Assembly (NCBI GenBank): GCA_035544875.1
Contig: DASZZP010000012.1
Span: 27,729-91,728, forward strand
Length of the DNA: 64,000 nt
DNA from: JASLEW01 sp035544875
GTDB taxonomy: Bacteria > Acidobacteriota > Thermoanaerobaculia > Multivoradales > UBA5704
Reading direction: 5' to 3'
Positions 31,835 through 40,609 of this stretch are shown one piece after another (position 1 is the stretch's first letter; the number at the start of each line of letters is the position of its first letter). A model generated the notes under the pieces. The model saw only the letters and a program-made list of their open reading frames with translations, ran no database searches and was not told the origin of the DNA. A program made the translations under genes and the position numbers.

Positions 31835-34590
31835 TCGGGCGGCGCTCGGCAAATGGCCGCCGGCTGCCGCTGCTCGTGCGCGCCGCCCTGCGCGACCTGG
31901 CCCGGCGCCCCGCCCAGCTCGCTCTGGCAGTGGTCGGGGTGGCACTCGGCGTGGCCGTGGTGGTCGCGGTCGACGTCGCCAACGCCAGCGTCTTTCGCGC
32001 CTTCACGCTGTCGACCGAGGCGGTGACCGGGCGCGCCACCCACCAGGTGGCCGGCGGTCCGACCGGACTGGACGAGCGGCTTTTCGCACGTCTGGCCCTC
32101 GCCACCGGCGTGGCCGCGGCGCCGATCGTCGAAGACTACGTCCGGGTGGCCCCCGCCGCGCCCGGCGGCGTGCCCAGCGAACATCGGCGCTCCGAAACGC
32201 GGGTCCTGCACCTGCTGGGTGTCGATCCGTTCTCCGAGCGCCCCTTCCGGCCCGATCTCGCCGATATCCGACCTGCCGGAGGGGCCGCGACAGGCGCAGG
32301 CCGCGACCGCCCGGCCGACCAGCCAGCGGCGACCGGCAGCCTGGCGGCGCTGTTGCTCCGCCCCGGGGCATGCCTGCTGGCCGCCGACATGGCAGCCGAG
32401 CTCGGGCTCGCGCCCGGCAGCCGCTTCCAGGTCCTGGCCGGCGGCGTGCCGCGCGAGGCGGAGCTGGTCGGGCTGCTCGCCCGGCCGCGGAGCGAGAGCG
32501 CCAGCCAGGCGATCGCCGATCTCATGGTGATGGACGTGGCGGCGGCGCAGGAGCTGCTCGGGCGCAACGGCACCCTCGACCGCATCGATTTGCGGCTCGA
32601 ACAGCCCGGCAGGACGGCGACGACGACGGCGAACATCGGCGGCGCGGCGCCGTTCCAGGACCTGGAGGCCAGGGTGGCAGCGCTCCTGCCGCCCGGAGCC
32701 CAGCTCCTTCCCGCCGGCGGGCAGACCAGCGCGGCGCTCGCGTTGACGCGCGCCTTCCGTGTCAACCTGTCCGCTCTCTCGCTGCTCGCGCTGCTCTGCG
32801 GCGCCTTCCTGGTCTACAACACCATGACCTTCTCGGTGGTGCGGCGCCGCACGCTGCTGGGGACGCTCCGCGCCCTCGGCGTGACCCGCCAGCAGGTCCT
32901 CGCCCTGGTCCTCGGCGAAGCCGCGGCGCTGGCGCTGGCCGGCACCGGGCTCGGCATCGCCGCCGGGGTGGCGCTCGGACGCATCCTGGTGCGGCTGGTC
33001 ACCCAGACCGTCAACGACCTCTACTTCGTGGTGTCGGTGCGCGCCCTGACGCTCTCGCCGGCGACCTTGGCGAAAGCCGCGGCGATCGGCATCGGGGCGA
33101 CGCTGCTGGCCGCGCTGGCACCGGCTCTCGAAGCAACGCTCACCCCGCCGCGCGCCGTCCTCAACCGCTCGTCGCTGGAAGCGCGCCTGCGGCGCACGCT
33201 GCCGCGCGCCACCCTGCTCGGAGCAGTCGTGGCCGGCGCCGGCGGCGTGCTGCTCGCCCTGCCCGGAGGCGGTCTGGTGGTGAGCTTCGCCGCCCTGGCG
33301 GCGATCGTCGTGGGGAGCGCGCTGCTCGCGCCGGCCGCCACCGTGCTGCTCATGCGGCTGCTGCGCGCGCCGGCCGGAAGGCTGTTCGGCATCCTGGGGC
33401 GCCTGGCGGCTGGCGGCGTCGAGGCCTCGCTGTCGCGCACCGCGGTCGCGATCGCGGCCCTCATGGTGGCGGTGGCGGTGACCGTCGGGATCGGCGTGAT
33501 GATCGACAGCTTCCGGCAGACGGTCGTGCGCTGGCTCGAGGGCACGCTGCGCGCCGACATCTACGTCACCGCCGCCAGCCGCGCCGGCTTGCACGGGGCG
33601 GCGCTAGATCCGGCGCTCGCCCGCCAGGCGGCCGCCCTGCCCGGCGTATTGCGCGTCAACGACATCCGGCGCGCCGAGATCGCGGCGCCGGACGGCGCGG
33701 TCAGCCTGCTCGCGGTCGGCACCGACCGGCGCGGCTTCGGCTCGTTCGAGCTGCTGGCCGGCGATCGGGAGCGGGCCTGGCTGGCGTTCGCCAAAGGCGA
33801 CGGAGTCCTGGTCTCCGAGCCCTACTTCCGCCGCACCGGCACCGGCGTGGGACGGACGGTGCGGCTGCGCACCGCGGCGGGCGATCACGACTTCACGGTC
33901 GCCGGCGTGTTCTACGACTACACCTCCGACCGCGGGATCGTGATGATCAGCCGGCGCTCCTACGTTCGTTTCTGGCGCGATCCGGCGCTCTCCGGCTTCT
34001 CGCTCTACCTGGCCCCGGGCGCCGATGCCGGGCTGGCGATCGGCCGCCTGCGCCGGCTGCTGGCCAGCCCGGGCGCGAACACGGCCGGAGGTGCCGGGGC
34101 GGCGGGCGGCGCGGCGGCGCGGCCGGCGCTTTCCATCCGGCCCAACCGGGCGCTCAAGAAGGCCTCGCTCGAGATCTTCGACCGCACTTTCCTGATCACC
34201 GGCGTCCTCCGCCTGCTGGCAGGCCTGGTGGCGGCGATCGGCATCTTGTCGGCGCTTTCCGCGCTCCAGCTCGAGCGCGCGCGGGAGCTCGGCGTGCTGC
34301 GCGCCAATGGCCTGACTCCCGGCCAGGTCTGGCAGCTGGTCACCGCCCAGACCGGCCTCATGGGGCTCGCGGCCGGCCTGCTGGCGTGGCCGCTCGGCCT
34401 CGCCCTGTCGGCGATCCTGGTCTACGTCATCAACCGCCGTTCCTTCGGCTGGTCGATGCGCCTCGCGGTCTCCCCGGGAATCCTGCTGGAAGCGCTGCTC
34501 CTGGCCCTCGCCGCGGCCCTGGCCGCCGGCCTCTATCCCGCCTACCGCATGGCCCGCACCCGGCCCGCGCTGGCGCTGCGCGAGGAGTAA
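31831..34590 (+). CDS. FtsX-type ABC permease (AttFG-like fusion)
   Basis: This 919-residue protein has the duplicated FtsX layout. An N-terminal transmembrane helix (AQLALAVVGVALGVAVVVAVDVANASVF) is followed by a large extracytoplasmic domain. A block of three helices comes next (residues ~310-430), then a pair of helices in the middle, a second extracytoplasmic domain, and a final three-helix block (~785-905). This is the size expected when two permease halves are fused. GTG 31831 is used because it overlaps the ATPase stop. It should drive release or export of a lipid or lipoprotein substrate using the ATPase; the AttH-like protein encoded next would be the downstream component. Confidence 0.88.
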   Translation: MIGRRSANGRRLPLLVRAALRDLARRPAQLALAVVGVALGVAVVVAVDVANASVFRAFTLSTEAVTGRATHQVAGGPTGLDERLFARLALATGVAAAPIVEDYVRVAPAAPGGVPSEHRRSETRVLHLLGVDPFSERPFRPDLADIRPAGGAATGAGRDRPADQPAATGSLAALLLRPGACLLAADMAAELGLAPGSRFQVLAGGVPREAELVGLLARPRSESASQAIADLMVMDVAAAQELLGRNGTLDRIDLRLEQPGRTATTTANIGGAAPFQDLEARVAALLPPGAQLLPAGGQTSAALALTRAFRVNLSALSLLALLCGAFLVYNTMTFSVVRRRTLLGTLRALGVTRQQVLALVLGEAAALALAGTGLGIAAGVALGRILVRLVTQTVNDLYFVVSVRALTLSPATLAKAAAIGIGATLLAALAPALEATLTPPRAVLNRSSLEARLRRTLPRATLLGAVVAGAGGVLLALPGGGLVVSFAALAAIVVGSALLAPAATVLLMRLLRAPAGRLFGILGRLAAGGVEASLSRTAVAIAALMVAVAVTVGIGVMIDSFRQTVVRWLEGTLRADIYVTAASRAGLHGAALDPALARQAAALPGVLRVNDIRRAEIAAPDGAVSLLAVGTDRRGFGSFELLAGDRERAWLAFAKGDGVLVSEPYFRRTGTGVGRTVRLRTAAGDHDFTVAGVFYDYTSDRGIVMISRRSYVRFWRDPALSGFSLYLAPGADAGLAIGRLRRLLASPGANTAGGAGAAGGAAARPALSIRPNRALKKASLEIFDRTFLITGVLRLLAGLVAAIGILSALSALQLERARELGVLRANGLTPGQVWQLVTAQTGLMGLAAGLLAWPLGLALSAILVYVINRRSFGWSMRLAVSPGILLEALLLALAAALAAGLYPAYRMARTRPALALREE

Positions 34591-34624
34591 GGCCACTAGG
34601 CTTCGTGCCCCGTTGGCTGACTGC

Positions 34625-36031
34625 ATGGATATGACCTCAAAGCGTCTCTCCCGATCGAGAGGGGCGCAGGCGGTCGCCACGGTCGCAGCATCGATGGCGG
34701 TTCTGGCGCCAGTGGCGGCGTTGGCGGCAGTCCTTGGCGGGTGCGACGCGCGCATGGCCAGGGAACGCGATCGACCGCAACGGGAAGAGCGGTTATCGGT
34801 CGCGGCCCTCCTGGGTAGGAGTGCCGGCGACGCCGGCGGGGATGGCAGCGGCGGAGGCGCGGCCGGGTTTGCCCGAGCCCTGGGGCCGCGGCAGTTCGCG
34901 TTCCCGGCCGATCATGGGCCGCACCCCGAGTTTCGCACCGAGTGGTGGTACTTCACGGGCAACCTCGCAACGGCTAGCGGGCGGCGATTCGGTTTCCAGC
35001 TCACGTTCTTCCGCGCGGCCCTGGCGCCGCGCGCCGCGCCGCGGAGCTCCGCCTGGGCGGCGCGCGAGGTCTACCTGGCCCACTTCACGGTCACCGACGT
35101 CGCGGCGCACCGTTTCCGCGCCTTCGAGCGCTGGCAGCGCGCCGCGCTAGGACTCGCCGGAGCGCAGGCGGAGCCCTTCCGGGTGTGGGCGGGCAACTGG
35201 TCGGCGGCGGCCGGCCCGGCCAGCGGCGGCGGCCGCGTGTGTGGCGGCGCCACGCCGCCGATCCGGCTCACGGCGGCTGCCAGCCGGGCGGCGGGCACGG
35301 CCGAGGAGGACACCACTGGCGCCGAGGATGGCAGGGACGCCGGCGGCAACAACGGCGCCGGCGGCACCGGCACTGGCGGCGCCGAGGAGCCGAGCGGGGC
35401 GGCGATCGACCTCACGCTGCACGCTTTGACGCCGCCGGTGCTCGAAGGCGACCGCGGCCTGTCGCGTAAAGGGGGGGCGCCGGACAACGCTTCCTATTAT
35501 TACTCGCTGCCGCGCCTGGCCGCGACCGGCAGCCTCGCCGTGGCTGGCGAGCGCTATCAGGTCAGCGGCCTCGCCTGGATGGACCGTGAGTGGAGCACCA
35601 GCGCTCTCGCTCCTGACGAGGTCGGCTGGGACTGGTTCGGGCTCCAGCTCGCCGACGGCACGGAGCTGATGCTCTACCGGCTGCGGCGCCAAGGCGGCGG
35701 CGCCGACCCGGCGAGCGGCGGCACCCTGATCGGCCCGCGCGGCGAGGCCACACCCTTCGCCTTGATCGCGGCGCGCCTGGAAGAGACCGGCAGCTGGCGC
35801 AGTGAGCGGAGCGGCGCCCGCTACCCCGCCGGCTGGCGCCTGGCGCTGCCCGCCGAGGAGCTGGAGCTGACGATCCGGCCGCTGGTGGCGGACCAGGAGC
35901 TCGACCTCTCGTTTCGCTACTGGGAGGGCGCGGTCGCGGTCGCCGGCAGGCGCCATGGCCGCGCCATCGCCGGACTGGGCTACGTCGAGCTGACCGGCTA
36001 CGCCGACTCCGGCAGCCGCACGCGCCGCTGA
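34625..36031 (+). CDS. AttH/CrtC-like lipocalin lipoprotein
   Basis: This protein of about 468 residues belongs to the AttH/hydroxyneurosporene synthase (CrtC) family: FPADHGPHPEFRTEWWYFTGNL, GFQLTFFR and AHFTVTD early on, then GLAWMDREWSTSALAPDEVGWDWFGLQL in the second lipocalin domain. The N-terminus has a hydrophobic stretch ending in LAAVLGGC, a lipobox, so it is probably a membrane-anchored lipoprotein. A Gly/Ala/Thr-rich insert occupies residues ~215-265. Family members include carotenoid 1,2-hydratases and the AttH component of ABC transporter operons; linkage to the ABC genes 35 bases upstream favours the latter. The start could be ATG 34625 or 34631; both keep the signal peptide. Confidence 0.83.
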   Translation: MDMTSKRLSRSRGAQAVATVAASMAVLAPVAALAAVLGGCDARMARERDRPQREERLSVAALLGRSAGDAGGDGSGGGAAGFARALGPRQFAFPADHGPHPEFRTEWWYFTGNLATASGRRFGFQLTFFRAALAPRAAPRSSAWAAREVYLAHFTVTDVAAHRFRAFERWQRAALGLAGAQAEPFRVWAGNWSAAAGPASGGGRVCGGATPPIRLTAAASRAAGTAEEDTTGAEDGRDAGGNNGAGGTGTGGAEEPSGAAIDLTLHALTPPVLEGDRGLSRKGGAPDNASYYYSLPRLAATGSLAVAGERYQVSGLAWMDREWSTSALAPDEVGWDWFGLQLADGTELMLYRLRRQGGGADPASGGTLIGPRGEATPFALIAARLEETGSWRSERSGARYPAGWRLALPAEELELTIRPLVADQELDLSFRYWEGAVAVAGRRHGRAIAGLGYVELTGYADSGSRTRR

Positions 36032-36206
36032 AGGCCCGTCGCGCACTCCCGAGCCCTGCCGCCGTCCCTGAGCGCCTCAAGGCGCGGGCATCGTCGAAGG
36101 TGAGTGCCTGGGCGGCGTAGGGGCGGCTCCCCGCGGGGCGGGAAGCGCTGTCTCTGAAGGCTCTGGTGAGCGAGGCGCCGCCGCTGGCGGCGTGTAGAAT
36201 GGCTCG

Positions 36207-36534
36207 ATGATCGCGGAGACTCTCACCGAGAGCCTTCTTTCTCCATCCTCGGATCTGGGGCCGCTCCGGCAGGCCGACTACTGGATCCTCCCCGACGAGC
36301 CGCGGTGCGAGCTCCTGTACGGGAGGCTCTACCGGGGTGCTGGAGTACTGGATGGTCGATGCCGCCGAGCGCCAGATCGAGCTCCTGGTCAACAGGAGAG
36401 GCTCTTTCGTGGTCGCCCTGCCAGTCGACGGCGTCTACCGCTCGCAAGCCCTGCTCGAGGTCGTCCTCGATCTCGCCGAGCTCTGGGGCGAGGTCGCAAA
36501 GGACCTGCCGCGCCGGCGGCCCGATCCCACCTGA
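36207..36534 (+). pseudogene. Uma2-family (DUF820) endonuclease-fold remnant
   Basis: The N-terminal frame (MIAETLTESLL..., to about CELLYGRLYR at 36335) matches the beginning of Uma2 proteins, where a strand and 'xELIxGxLY' precede the catalytic core. The next bases continue in another frame with VLEYWMVDAAERQIELLVNRRG and a C-terminal helix, the normal Uma2 C-terminus. The central ~80 residues containing the PD-(D/E)xK residues are missing, and the frames are offset by one base. This is therefore an internal deletion and not an intact gene. The remaining bases between 36032 and 36557 hold nothing else I can identify. Confidence 0.65.
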
Positions 36535-36557
36535 CAAGCTGACGCGAGGAGAGAGCG

Positions 36558-38615
36558 ATGAAGAAACTGTTGCGAATGGTGGCGGCGTGTGGCCTGCCGG
36601 TCTTGGCCCTCTGTTTGCTGCGCGGCCCCTGGGCGGAGGCGGCGGGCGGGACGGCGGTCTCCTCCTCCACTCCCTCCTCTTCGCCGGCATCCTCCGCGGC
36701 TTCCTCGGACAGCGCAGCCGCGACTCCCGCCACGCCGGCGCGGCCGGCGGCCGCTCCCGCTGCGACTGCGGCGGTGCGGCACTACACCATCGAGCAGTTT
36801 CTGGCGACGGTCAACTGGATGGGGGGCGGCTTCTCGCCCGACGGCGCGAAGCTGCTGGTGACCGGCAACGGGACCGGGGTTTACAACGCCTACGAGGTGC
36901 CGGCCGCCGGCGGCGAGCCAACCGCCCTGACCCACTCGACCACCAGCGCGATCATCGGGCTCGGCTACTTCCCGAGCGGCGGGCGCATCCTCTACTCGAG
37001 CGACCAGGGGGGCAACGAGCTCGCCCACCTCTACGTCCGCAACGCTGACGGTTCGACCCGCGACCTGACGCCGGGCGCCAAGCTGCGCGCCGAGTTCGTC
37101 GGCTGGGCACCGGACGACCGCACCTTCTTCTTCGCCACCAACGAGCGCGACGAGCGCTTCTTCGACCTCTACGAGATGTCGGTCGAGGGCTATGAGCGCA
37201 CGCTGCTCTACCGCAACGAGGAAGGTTTCCAGCCCGGCGCCATCTCGCCCGACCGCCGCTACGTCGCCCTGGCCAAGATCGCGGGGACCGCCGACGCCGA
37301 CATCTATCTCTTCGACCGCACCACCCAGAAGCTCCAGAACCTGACCGCCCACGAGGGCGAGGTCGCCAACTCGCCCGGGGACTTCAGCCACGACGGCACG
37401 AGCCTGCTCTACACCACCGACCTCGGAGCGCAGTTCACCCGCCTGATGCGCTACGACATCAAGACCGGCCAGAAGAGCGAGCTGCTGCGGCCCGACTGGG
37501 ACGTGGCCGGTGCGGGCTACTCGCGCGACGGCCGCTACCTCGTGGTGTCGATCAACCAGGACGCCCGCACCGAGACCCGGCTCTTCGAAGCCGCGACGAT
37601 GCGTCCGCTGAAGCTCCCCGAGCTGCCCGACGCCGACGTGACCGGGGTCAGGTTCTCGCACGACGGCAAGCAGATGGCCTTCTATGTCGAGTCGAGCCGC
37701 TCGCCGCGCAATCTCTACGCCGGGGAGGTCGCGGCGCTCGTGGCCGGGGCCGCGCCGCGGCAGCTGACGCGCGCTCTCAGCCCGGCGATCGATCCCGCCG
37801 ACCTGGTGGCGGCGGAGGTCGTGCGGTTCCCCTCCTACGACGGGGTGGTGATCCCCGGCCTCCTCTACCGGCCCAAGGAGGCGAGCCCCGAGCACCCGGT
37901 GCCGGCGGTGGTCAACGTCCACGGCGGCCCCGGCGGCCAGTCCCGGATCAGCTACGGCGGGATGGTCCAGTACTTGGTCAATCACGGTTACGCGGTCTAC
38001 GCCATCAACAACCGCGGCAGCTCGGGGTATGGCAAGACGTTCTTCCAGATGGCCGACCGCAAGCACGGCGACGCCGACCTCGGCGACTGCGTCGCCAGCA
38101 AGCGCATGCTGGCCGCGACCGGCTGGGTGCGGCCCGACCAGATCGGCATCATGGGCGGCAGCTACGGCGGCTACATGGTGCTCGCCGCCCTCGCCTTCCG
38201 GCCGGCCGAGTTCGCGGTGGGGGTCGACCTCTTCGGGGTCTCGAACTGGCTGCGCACGCTGCAGAGCATGCCCGCCTGGTGGGGCTCCGAGCGCCAGGCG
38301 CTGTTCAAGATGATCGGCGACCCGGCGGTCGACGCCGACTACCTGCGCAAGATCTCGCCGCTGTTCCACGCCGAGAAGATCGAGCGGCCGCTGCTGGTGC
38401 TGCAAGGCGAGAACGACCCGCGGGTGCTCAAGGTCGAATCCGACGAGATCGTGGCGGCGGCGCGCAAGCGCGGCACGCCGGTCGAGTACTTGATCTTCCC
38501 CGGCGAGGGGCACGGCTTCAACCGCAAGGAGACCCAGGAGAAGGCCTACAAGGCGACGCTCGAGTTCCTCGACAAGTACCTCAAGAAGAACGGAGGCGCA
38601 GGGCGCCCCTCCTAG
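36558..38615 (+). CDS. Secreted S9 prolyl-oligopeptidase-family peptidase (1)
   Basis: This 685-residue protein has a signal peptide (residues ~1-30), a Ser/Ala/Pro-rich linker, a seven-bladed beta-propeller with WD40-like/TolB-like repeats (for example FSPDGAKLLVTGNG) and a C-terminal alpha/beta-hydrolase domain. The catalytic serine is in MGGSYGGYM (Ser ~535), the aspartate in LVLQGENDPRV and the histidine in GEGHGFNRKE. This is the dipeptidyl-aminopeptidase/acylaminoacyl-peptidase type. It should cleave short peptides in the periplasm or outside. ATG 36558 has GGAG nine bases upstream. A second S9 gene lies 2 kb downstream, separated by a toxin-antitoxin pair and a radical SAM gene. Confidence 0.9.
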   Translation: MKKLLRMVAACGLPVLALCLLRGPWAEAAGGTAVSSSTPSSSPASSAASSDSAAATPATPARPAAAPAATAAVRHYTIEQFLATVNWMGGGFSPDGAKLLVTGNGTGVYNAYEVPAAGGEPTALTHSTTSAIIGLGYFPSGGRILYSSDQGGNELAHLYVRNADGSTRDLTPGAKLRAEFVGWAPDDRTFFFATNERDERFFDLYEMSVEGYERTLLYRNEEGFQPGAISPDRRYVALAKIAGTADADIYLFDRTTQKLQNLTAHEGEVANSPGDFSHDGTSLLYTTDLGAQFTRLMRYDIKTGQKSELLRPDWDVAGAGYSRDGRYLVVSINQDARTETRLFEAATMRPLKLPELPDADVTGVRFSHDGKQMAFYVESSRSPRNLYAGEVAALVAGAAPRQLTRALSPAIDPADLVAAEVVRFPSYDGVVIPGLLYRPKEASPEHPVPAVVNVHGGPGGQSRISYGGMVQYLVNHGYAVYAINNRGSSGYGKTFFQMADRKHGDADLGDCVASKRMLAATGWVRPDQIGIMGGSYGGYMVLAALAFRPAEFAVGVDLFGVSNWLRTLQSMPAWWGSERQALFKMIGDPAVDADYLRKISPLFHAEKIERPLLVLQGENDPRVLKVESDEIVAAARKRGTPVEYLIFPGEGHGFNRKETQEKAYKATLEFLDKYLKKNGGAGRPS

Positions 38616-38626
38616 CCTCCAGACCA

Positions 38627-38655
38627 TTGACCTCATGGCGATGCATTCATATAAT
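38627..38655 (+). promoter_or_regulatory. Sigma-70-type promoter of the vapBC-like operon
   Basis: TTGACC at 38627-38632 and TATAAT at 38650-38655 are separated by exactly 17 bp, close to the sigma-70 consensus and standing out in GC-rich DNA. Transcription would begin near 38662, about 20 bases before the antitoxin start codon. Confidence 0.8.
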
Positions 38656-38670
38656 TGCACCTTGAATGCA
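38642..38670. promoter_or_regulatory. Palindromic operator around the vapBC -10 box
   Basis: TGCATTCA (38642-38649) and TGAATGCA (38663-38670) are perfect 8-bp inverted arms separated by 13 bp. The spacer contains the TATAAT box. This is the expected placement for autorepression by a ribbon-helix-helix antitoxin or toxin-antitoxin complex. Confidence 0.72.
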
Positions 38671-38682
38671 CAGGAGTGAGCC

Positions 38683-38934
38683 GTGAGACATCTTACGATC
38701 CGCAACATTCCTCCAGAGGTCGCGGAAGCTCTGGAGAAAAAGAGAGACCGCTCGCGGGCCTCCTTGAACCAGACGGTGATCGACCTTCTCCGCCGCGCCC
38801 TGGGAGTTCGCGGTGGAGGAGAAGAAAAAAACGGCCTGGCCACCTTGGCCGGTACATGGACCAAGGAGGAACACGAGCGGTTCGAGGCCGCCGTGGCGGT
38901 GACGGAACAGATCGACGAGGAGCTGTGGCGTTGA
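38683..38934 (+). CDS. FitA/VapB-like ribbon-helix-helix antitoxin
   Basis: This 83-residue protein starts with MRHLTIRNIPPEVAEALEKK, followed by a helix with SLNQTVIDLLRRAL: the ribbon-helix-helix DNA-binding fold of FitA-like antitoxins. The acidic C-terminal tail (EEHERFEAAVAVTEQIDEELWR) should wrap and inhibit the PIN toxin. GTG 38683 has AGGAG six bases upstream. Its stop overlaps the toxin start. It should bind the palindrome overlapping its own -10 box. Confidence 0.85.
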   Translation: MRHLTIRNIPPEVAEALEKKRDRSRASLNQTVIDLLRRALGVRGGGEEKNGLATLAGTWTKEEHERFEAAVAVTEQIDEELWR

Positions 38935-39332
38935 GCCGCTATTGCCTCGATACATCGGCTTACAGCCACTTCAAGCGCGGTCATTCACCCGTCGTCGAAA
39001 TCATTGATCGTGCCGACTGGATTGGCGTGCCATCCATCGTGGTGGGCGAGCTGTGGGTCGGATTCCTCCTGGGGGAGCGGCCCGAGCGGAACCAGGCGGA
39101 TCTGACCGAGTTTCTCGGCCACCCCGTAGTAGAGGAACTGCCGGTGGATGGTGAGATAGGCCAGATCTATGCGGAGATCGTTGTCGCTCTGCGCAAGAGC
39201 GGCACCCCGCTCCCCTCGAACGACATCTGGATCGCGGCTGCCGCCGCCCGCGCCAGCGCGACGGTGCTGACCTACGACTCGCACTTCTCCGCCATCAGGC
39301 GCGTTGGTTCGCTCGTCCTTCAATCTCCATAA
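38931..39332 (+). CDS. vapC: VapC-like PIN-domain ribonuclease toxin
   Basis: This protein of about 133 residues shows PIN-domain acidic residues: SRYCLDTSAYSHF (Asp 6), SIVVGELWVGF (Glu ~39), LPSNDIWIAAAA (Asp ~99) and LTYDSHFSAI (Asp ~117). These coordinate Mg2+ for RNA cleavage, typically of tRNA or rRNA. TTG 38931 overlaps the antitoxin stop (TTGA) and gives the usual VapC N-terminus; GTG 38925 is an alternative two codons earlier. All catalytic residues are present, so it should be active. Confidence 0.87.
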   Translation: MSRYCLDTSAYSHFKRGHSPVVEIIDRADWIGVPSIVVGELWVGFLLGERPERNQADLTEFLGHPVVEELPVDGEIGQIYAEIVVALRKSGTPLPSNDIWIAAAAARASATVLTYDSHFSAIRRVGSLVLQSP

Positions 39333-39460
39333 GGTTGGAGTTGCGCAGATGGAGGTCCCCGCTCCGGGCAACCAGCTTTTGAAACCACCGCTGGAGGAGG
39401 CGGACGGTTTGGCGGACGATCCGGGTGGCCTTGCGGCCGGCGGGGGGTTAGAGTGTCGCC

Positions 39461-40567
39461 ATGGGCGAGCGCGCGCTGAACGGGAGCCGGGGCGGAGTCA
39501 GGGGGCGCGGCGCGCGCAGCAACCCGACCAATCGCTTCGAGCGGATCGCCGTCGAGGCGGTTGTCCAGGAGGGGGAGGAGGAGGAGGCGGGGGCGGCGCG
39601 GCTGACGACCCTGCTGCTGCGCGACAGCTCGCGCTCGCTGATCACCTACAACGACAGCCCCGACATCCCTTTCTCGGCGTCGCTCAACCCCTACCGGGGT
39701 TGCGAACACGGCTGCGTCTACTGCTACGCCCGCCCCACGCACGAGTACCTGGGCTTTTCGGCCGGGCTCGACTTCGAGAGCCGCATCCTGGTCAAGGAGG
39801 AGGCGCCGGCGCTGCTGCGCGCCGAGCTCGCCGCGCCGCGCTGGCGGCCGCAGGTGCTGGCGATGAGCGGGGTCACCGACCCCTACCAGCCGGCCGAGCG
39901 CCGGCTCGAGATCACCCGGCGCTGCCTGCAGGTGCTGGCCGAGTTCCGCAACCCGGTGGCGGTGATCACCAAGAGCGCGCTGGTGACCCGCGACATCGAC
40001 TTGCTCGCCGAGCTGGCCGGCTGCGGCGCGGCGGCGGTCATGCTGTCGATCACCACCCTCGATCCCGAGCTGGCGCGGCGGATGGAGCCGCGCGCGGCGC
40101 ATCCGCGCGACCGGCTGGAGGCGATCGCGCGGCTGGCGGCGGCGGGAGTGCCGGCCGGGGTGATGGTGGCGCCGGTGGTGCCGGCGCTGACCGATCACGA
40201 GATCCCGCGCATCCTGGAGGCGGCCGCCGCGGCGGGCGCGCGGACGGCGGGCTTCATCGTGATGCGCCTGCCCGGCGCGGTGGCCGGGCTGTTCGAGGAG
40301 TGGCTCGAGCGGCACTACCCGGAGCGCAAGGAGAAGGTGCTCAACCGGGTGCGCGAGCTGCGCGGCGGCCGGCTCAACGATCCGCGCTTCGGCAGCCGGA
40401 TGCGCGGCGAGGGCATCTTCGCCGAGCAGATCCGGGCGCTCTTCGAATCGTCGCGCCGCCGTCATGGGCTGGCGCGGCGCGGCCTGGAGCTGTCGACCGC
40501 GAGCTTTCGCCGCCCCGCCGGCGGCGGCGGCCGGGCGGCCAATCAGCTGCAGCTGTTCGACCCCTGA
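39461..40567 (+). CDS. PA0069/Rv2578c-family radical SAM protein
   Basis: This 368-residue protein contains NPYRGCEHGCVYCYARPTHEYLG, giving the CxxxCxxC [4Fe-4S] motif (CEHGCVYC) and the following ARPTHEYLG that marks the PA0069/Rv2578c group of SPL-like radical SAM proteins. The segments VLAMSGVTDPYQPAERRLEITR and VAVITKSALVTRDIDLL support the same family. The reaction catalysed by this group is not established. ATG 39461 starts a basic N-terminal region; the ribosome site is weak. It may be co-transcribed with the S9 peptidase gene 42 bases downstream. Confidence 0.88.
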   Translation: MGERALNGSRGGVRGRGARSNPTNRFERIAVEAVVQEGEEEEAGAARLTTLLLRDSSRSLITYNDSPDIPFSASLNPYRGCEHGCVYCYARPTHEYLGFSAGLDFESRILVKEEAPALLRAELAAPRWRPQVLAMSGVTDPYQPAERRLEITRRCLQVLAEFRNPVAVITKSALVTRDIDLLAELAGCGAAAVMLSITTLDPELARRMEPRAAHPRDRLEAIARLAAAGVPAGVMVAPVVPALTDHEIPRILEAAAAAGARTAGFIVMRLPGAVAGLFEEWLERHYPERKEKVLNRVRELRGGRLNDPRFGSRMRGEGIFAEQIRALFESSRRRHGLARRGLELSTASFRRPAGGGGRAANQLQLFDP

Positions 40568-40609
40568 CCCGCGCTCTTGGAGCGCACTGCGATAGGGAGG
40601 ACCACGAGG

